A stretch of DNA of 16,978 nucleotides, taken from contig JBBATZ010000071.1 in the NCBI GenBank assembly GCA_040398425.1, positions 1 to 16,978 of the forward strand, written 5' to 3'. This document shows, piece by piece, positions 15,039 to 16,978 of this stretch. Below the pieces are notes generated by a model. The model saw only the letters and a list, made by a program, of their open reading frames with translations. It did not search any database and was not told the DNA's origin. A program made the translations under genes and the position numbers. The stretch comes from UBA7672 sp040398425 (lineage in GTDB: Bacteria; Pseudomonadota; Alphaproteobacteria; Caulobacterales; Hyphomonadaceae). Numbering within the stretch: the stretch's first letter is position 1; each line of letters begins with the position of its first letter.

Positions 15039-16517
15039 CTACGTCGCGGCGCCACGCGCGCCATGGTCAGCGAGAATCATGGCGGCGCATGCGGTGACAT
15101 TGCGGCCCGTTGGTATGTGCAGAAACTCGTTCGGGCCGTGAGCGTTCGAATTCGGCCCAAGCACCCCCGTGATCAGGAACTGCGCGTTGGGGAAACGCTT
15201 GCCGAGCATACCGATGAATGGGATCGAGCCGCCTTCACCCATCAACGCGGCGGGCTTGCCGAACGTCGCCTTCGATGCGGAATGGATCGACTTCTCCAGC
15301 CACGGGGCGAGCGGCGGCGCATTCCAGCCGGGACCGGCCTGCTCGGCCTCGAACTTCACTTTCGCGCCTTGAATAGGCTTTGCAGTCAGCGCCTTCTTCA
15401 CCGCCTTTGTTGCCGCTTCAGCATCGACCGTCGGCGGCAAGCGCAGGCTCAGCTTCAGCGATGTCTTCGGGCGCAGGACATTGCCGGCGCTGGCCGATGC
15501 GGGCAGACCCTCCGCGCCGACGACTGTGAGCTGGGGCCGCCATGTGCGGTTGAGCACCAGCTCGGCGCCCTCAACGCCCGGCGGATGCGTCTTTCCGGCG
15601 AAAGGAAACTTGCGCCAGACCTGTTCGCCAAGCGACGCGGCTGCGACCCTGGCTTGCTCAACGCGGTCCTCTGGAATTTCGGCCTGAACATCGGGCAGGA
15701 TCACCTCTCCGGTTTCCGCCAACTCGATGCGCGAGAGCAGCGCGCGCGCGATGCGAAAGCTGTCGGGAACAATACCGGAAGCATCTCCCGAATGGACGCC
15801 CTCATCCAGCACGGTCACGGTCAGCAATCCCCCAACCAGCCCGCGCAATGACGTCGTGAGCCACATCTGATCGTAGTTTCCGCATCCGGAATCGAGGCAG
15901 ATAACCAGCGAGGGCGACCCGATCCGGTCCGCGAGGTGCTCGACATAGAATGGCAGGTCGTAGCTGCCACTCTCTTCACACGCTTCGATCAGGACAACGC
16001 AGCGCGCTCGGGGAACATTCTGCTTCTGCAGGGCCAGCAGTGCGGTGACCGATCCATAGATCGCATAGCCATCGTCAGCGCCGCCACGGCCGTAAAGCCT
16101 GTCCTCGCGCATGACCGGGTCCCACGGGCCGAAGCCTTCTGACCAGCCTGTCATCTCCGGCTGCTTGTCGAGATGGCCGTAGAGGAGGACCGTATCGTCG
16201 ACTGTTCCTGGTGCCTCGATGAAGATCACCGGCGTGCGGCCCTTCAGGCGGACAACTTCGATCGTGGCGCCTGGAAGGTCGCGGACTTTTTCGCTGGCCC
16301 AGCGCATCATGTGCTCCACCGCTCGATCAATGTGACCGTTGGTTTGCCAGTTCGGATCGAAGTCGGGGGATTTTGCGGGAATGCGGATGTATTCGGTGAT
16401 CTCTGAGACGATCTCGCGGGTCCAGACCCCGTCGATAAACTTCTTCAGCGCAACTCGGTTCATGGAAAAGTCCCGCGGCAAGCGGCGATCCGGGGCCATA
16501 GCGAAGCTGTGACCCAT
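15039..16517 (-). CDS. M20 family metallopeptidase
   Basis: 492 residues, the usual length for M20 di-zinc dipeptidases/carboxypeptidases (carnosinase-like branch). Metal ligands and catalytic residues are all visible: His115 and Asp117 in YGHLDKQP, bridging Asp148 in GRGGADDGY, general base Glu181 and metal ligand Glu182 in EACEESGS, Asp209 in CLDSGCGNYD, and His460 in NSNAHGPNE. The lid/dimerisation domain is inserted at about 225-390. It should remove a terminal residue from small peptides or amidated amino acids; no signal peptide is obvious, so it is probably cytoplasmic. The start at 16515-16517 has GAGG nine bases upstream; an ATG at 16461-16463 (MNRVALKKFID) is the point where family similarity begins and is a fair alternative. 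Stop is TAG. Confidence 0.9.
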   Translation of the reverse strand: MGHSFAMAPDRRLPRDFSMNRVALKKFIDGVWTREIVSEITEYIRIPAKSPDFDPNWQTNGHIDRAVEHMMRWASEKVRDLPGATIEVVRLKGRTPVIFIEAPGTVDDTVLLYGHLDKQPEMTGWSEGFGPWDPVMREDRLYGRGGADDGYAIYGSVTALLALQKQNVPRARCVVLIEACEESGSYDLPFYVEHLADRIGSPSLVICLDSGCGNYDQMWLTTSLRGLVGGLLTVTVLDEGVHSGDASGIVPDSFRIARALLSRIELAETGEVILPDVQAEIPEDRVEQARVAAASLGEQVWRKFPFAGKTHPPGVEGAELVLNRTWRPQLTVVGAEGLPASASAGNVLRPKTSLKLSLRLPPTVDAEAATKAVKKALTAKPIQGAKVKFEAEQAGPGWNAPPLAPWLEKSIHSASKATFGKPAALMGEGGSIPFIGMLGKRFPNAQFLITGVLGPNSNAHGPNEFLHIPTGRNVTACAAMILADHGARGAAT

Positions 16518-16978
16518 CTAACGCCTCGGTTCAAGGATAGCAGCCGTACCGGGATTGTCAGGCTGAAAACCGGCGGCTCAGCGCGCCTGAGTTGACCTCT
16601 TGCTGCCTTGAACGAATGGCTTGGGCACTTGATCTGAAAGCCGCTTTTACTCTCATCCGCTTTCAATCGTCAGCATCGGATGGAGACTGTGGCAGGCGGC
16701 GCCCCTTCTCTGATCCCGCTCCAACGTGAACTTGCGTCACCGGGCGAGCGGCTTGAAGGGTTCTCAGCTTCGCGCCCATCCAGTCATGTTACCAATGGCA
16801 GGGTCGCGCATGGATTGCCGTTCGCTTCTGCCCTGCTGATCCGGCAGGAAGTGTCCAAACCCGCTCAGTCGTGACATTTCGAGTTCTGGAGCGGATTCAA
16901 CCTTCTTCCGGCGGTCCTGTAATCCTTGCGCCTGAAACCAGCGGGGTTGGCGCTTGCCGGATATCTTCCTCTCCGACG
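16518..16978. other. right-end intergenic stretch, no gene recognised
   Basis: About 460 bases upstream of the peptidase. It contains repeat copy C. A minus-strand frame is open from the window edge to a TGA near 16676, but it runs through the repeat and resembles no known family, so I do not call it. The last 80 bases could hold the end of a gene lying mostly outside the window; this cannot be judged. Confidence 0.4.
16751..16856 (+). repeat. dispersed intergenic repeat, copy C (about 106 bp, left edge uncertain)
   Basis: Similarity to copy B is clear from AGCTTCGCGCCC (16766) to 16856 and fainter for about 15 bp to the left. It shares AATGG-C-GGGTCGCGC and TCGCTTCTGCCCTG with copy B. The 3' dyad is decayed (GGCAGGAAGTGTCC). 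Confidence 0.55.

Noticed and set aside
14832..15851. Long plus-strand open frame opposite the 3' half of the M20 peptidase (about 339 codons)
   Set aside because: Most of it is antisense to conserved peptidase sequence; its first part is repeat copy B. No ribosome site or family match.
16676..16978. Minus-strand gene entering from the right edge and ending near 16676
   Set aside because: The open frame runs through repeat copy C, shows no family resemblance in what can be read, and its start is not in the window.

Overview
The window is GC-rich and densely coded on both strands. Gene content suggests an alphaproteobacterium, possibly of the Caulobacterales/Hyphomonadaceae/Sphingomonadales type: a UrcA-like small exported protein, a PQQ dehydrogenase with its own haem c domain, a DUF4386 membrane protein and an M20 peptidase. 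This placement is inference; no rRNA or other marker gene is present.

Layout. (1) 1-1140: the 3' part of a secreted-lipase-like alpha/beta hydrolase that starts outside the window. (2) About 1200-6680 is an accessory, patchy region. A truncated IS256-family transposase runs into a 5'-truncated AAA ATPase. Next comes a complete hipBA module (2681-4173) behind four evenly spaced palindromic operators. A 98-bp segment bounded by 15-bp inverted repeats follows, then the broken C-terminal part of a WYL-domain regulator. Last is a second, unrelated hipBA module (4911-6678) with its own AT-rich repeated operator region. (3) 7049-10176: a periplasmic PQQ-dependent dehydrogenase with an N-terminal cytochrome c domain, then an unrecognised exported protein. 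(4) 10596-12760: a LysR regulator divergent from a UrcA-like exported protein, which is followed by a DUF4386 membrane protein. (5) 12863-14602 (minus): a membrane hybrid histidine kinase split by one in-frame TAG. (6) 15039-16517 (minus): an M20 metallopeptidase, followed by a gene-free right end.

How the genes work together. Each hipBA pair is a self-contained toxin-antitoxin unit: an XRE-type DNA-binding antitoxin that should repress its own operon through the repeats seen, and a HipA-family Ser/Thr kinase. The two pairs differ in sequence, operator type and architecture. Together with fragments of an IS transposase, an AAA ATPase and a WYL regulator, they mark 1.2-6.7 kb as a decaying, horizontally assembled island. 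The remaining genes look like ordinary chromosomal functions.

Most notable non-gene signals: the 50/50/49-bp operator array before hipBA-1; the 16-bp inverted repeat and repeated AT-rich boxes before hipBA-2; a dispersed intergenic repeat of about 112 bp, present three times in the same orientation; and two genes whose homology continues in frame past a single TAG codon.
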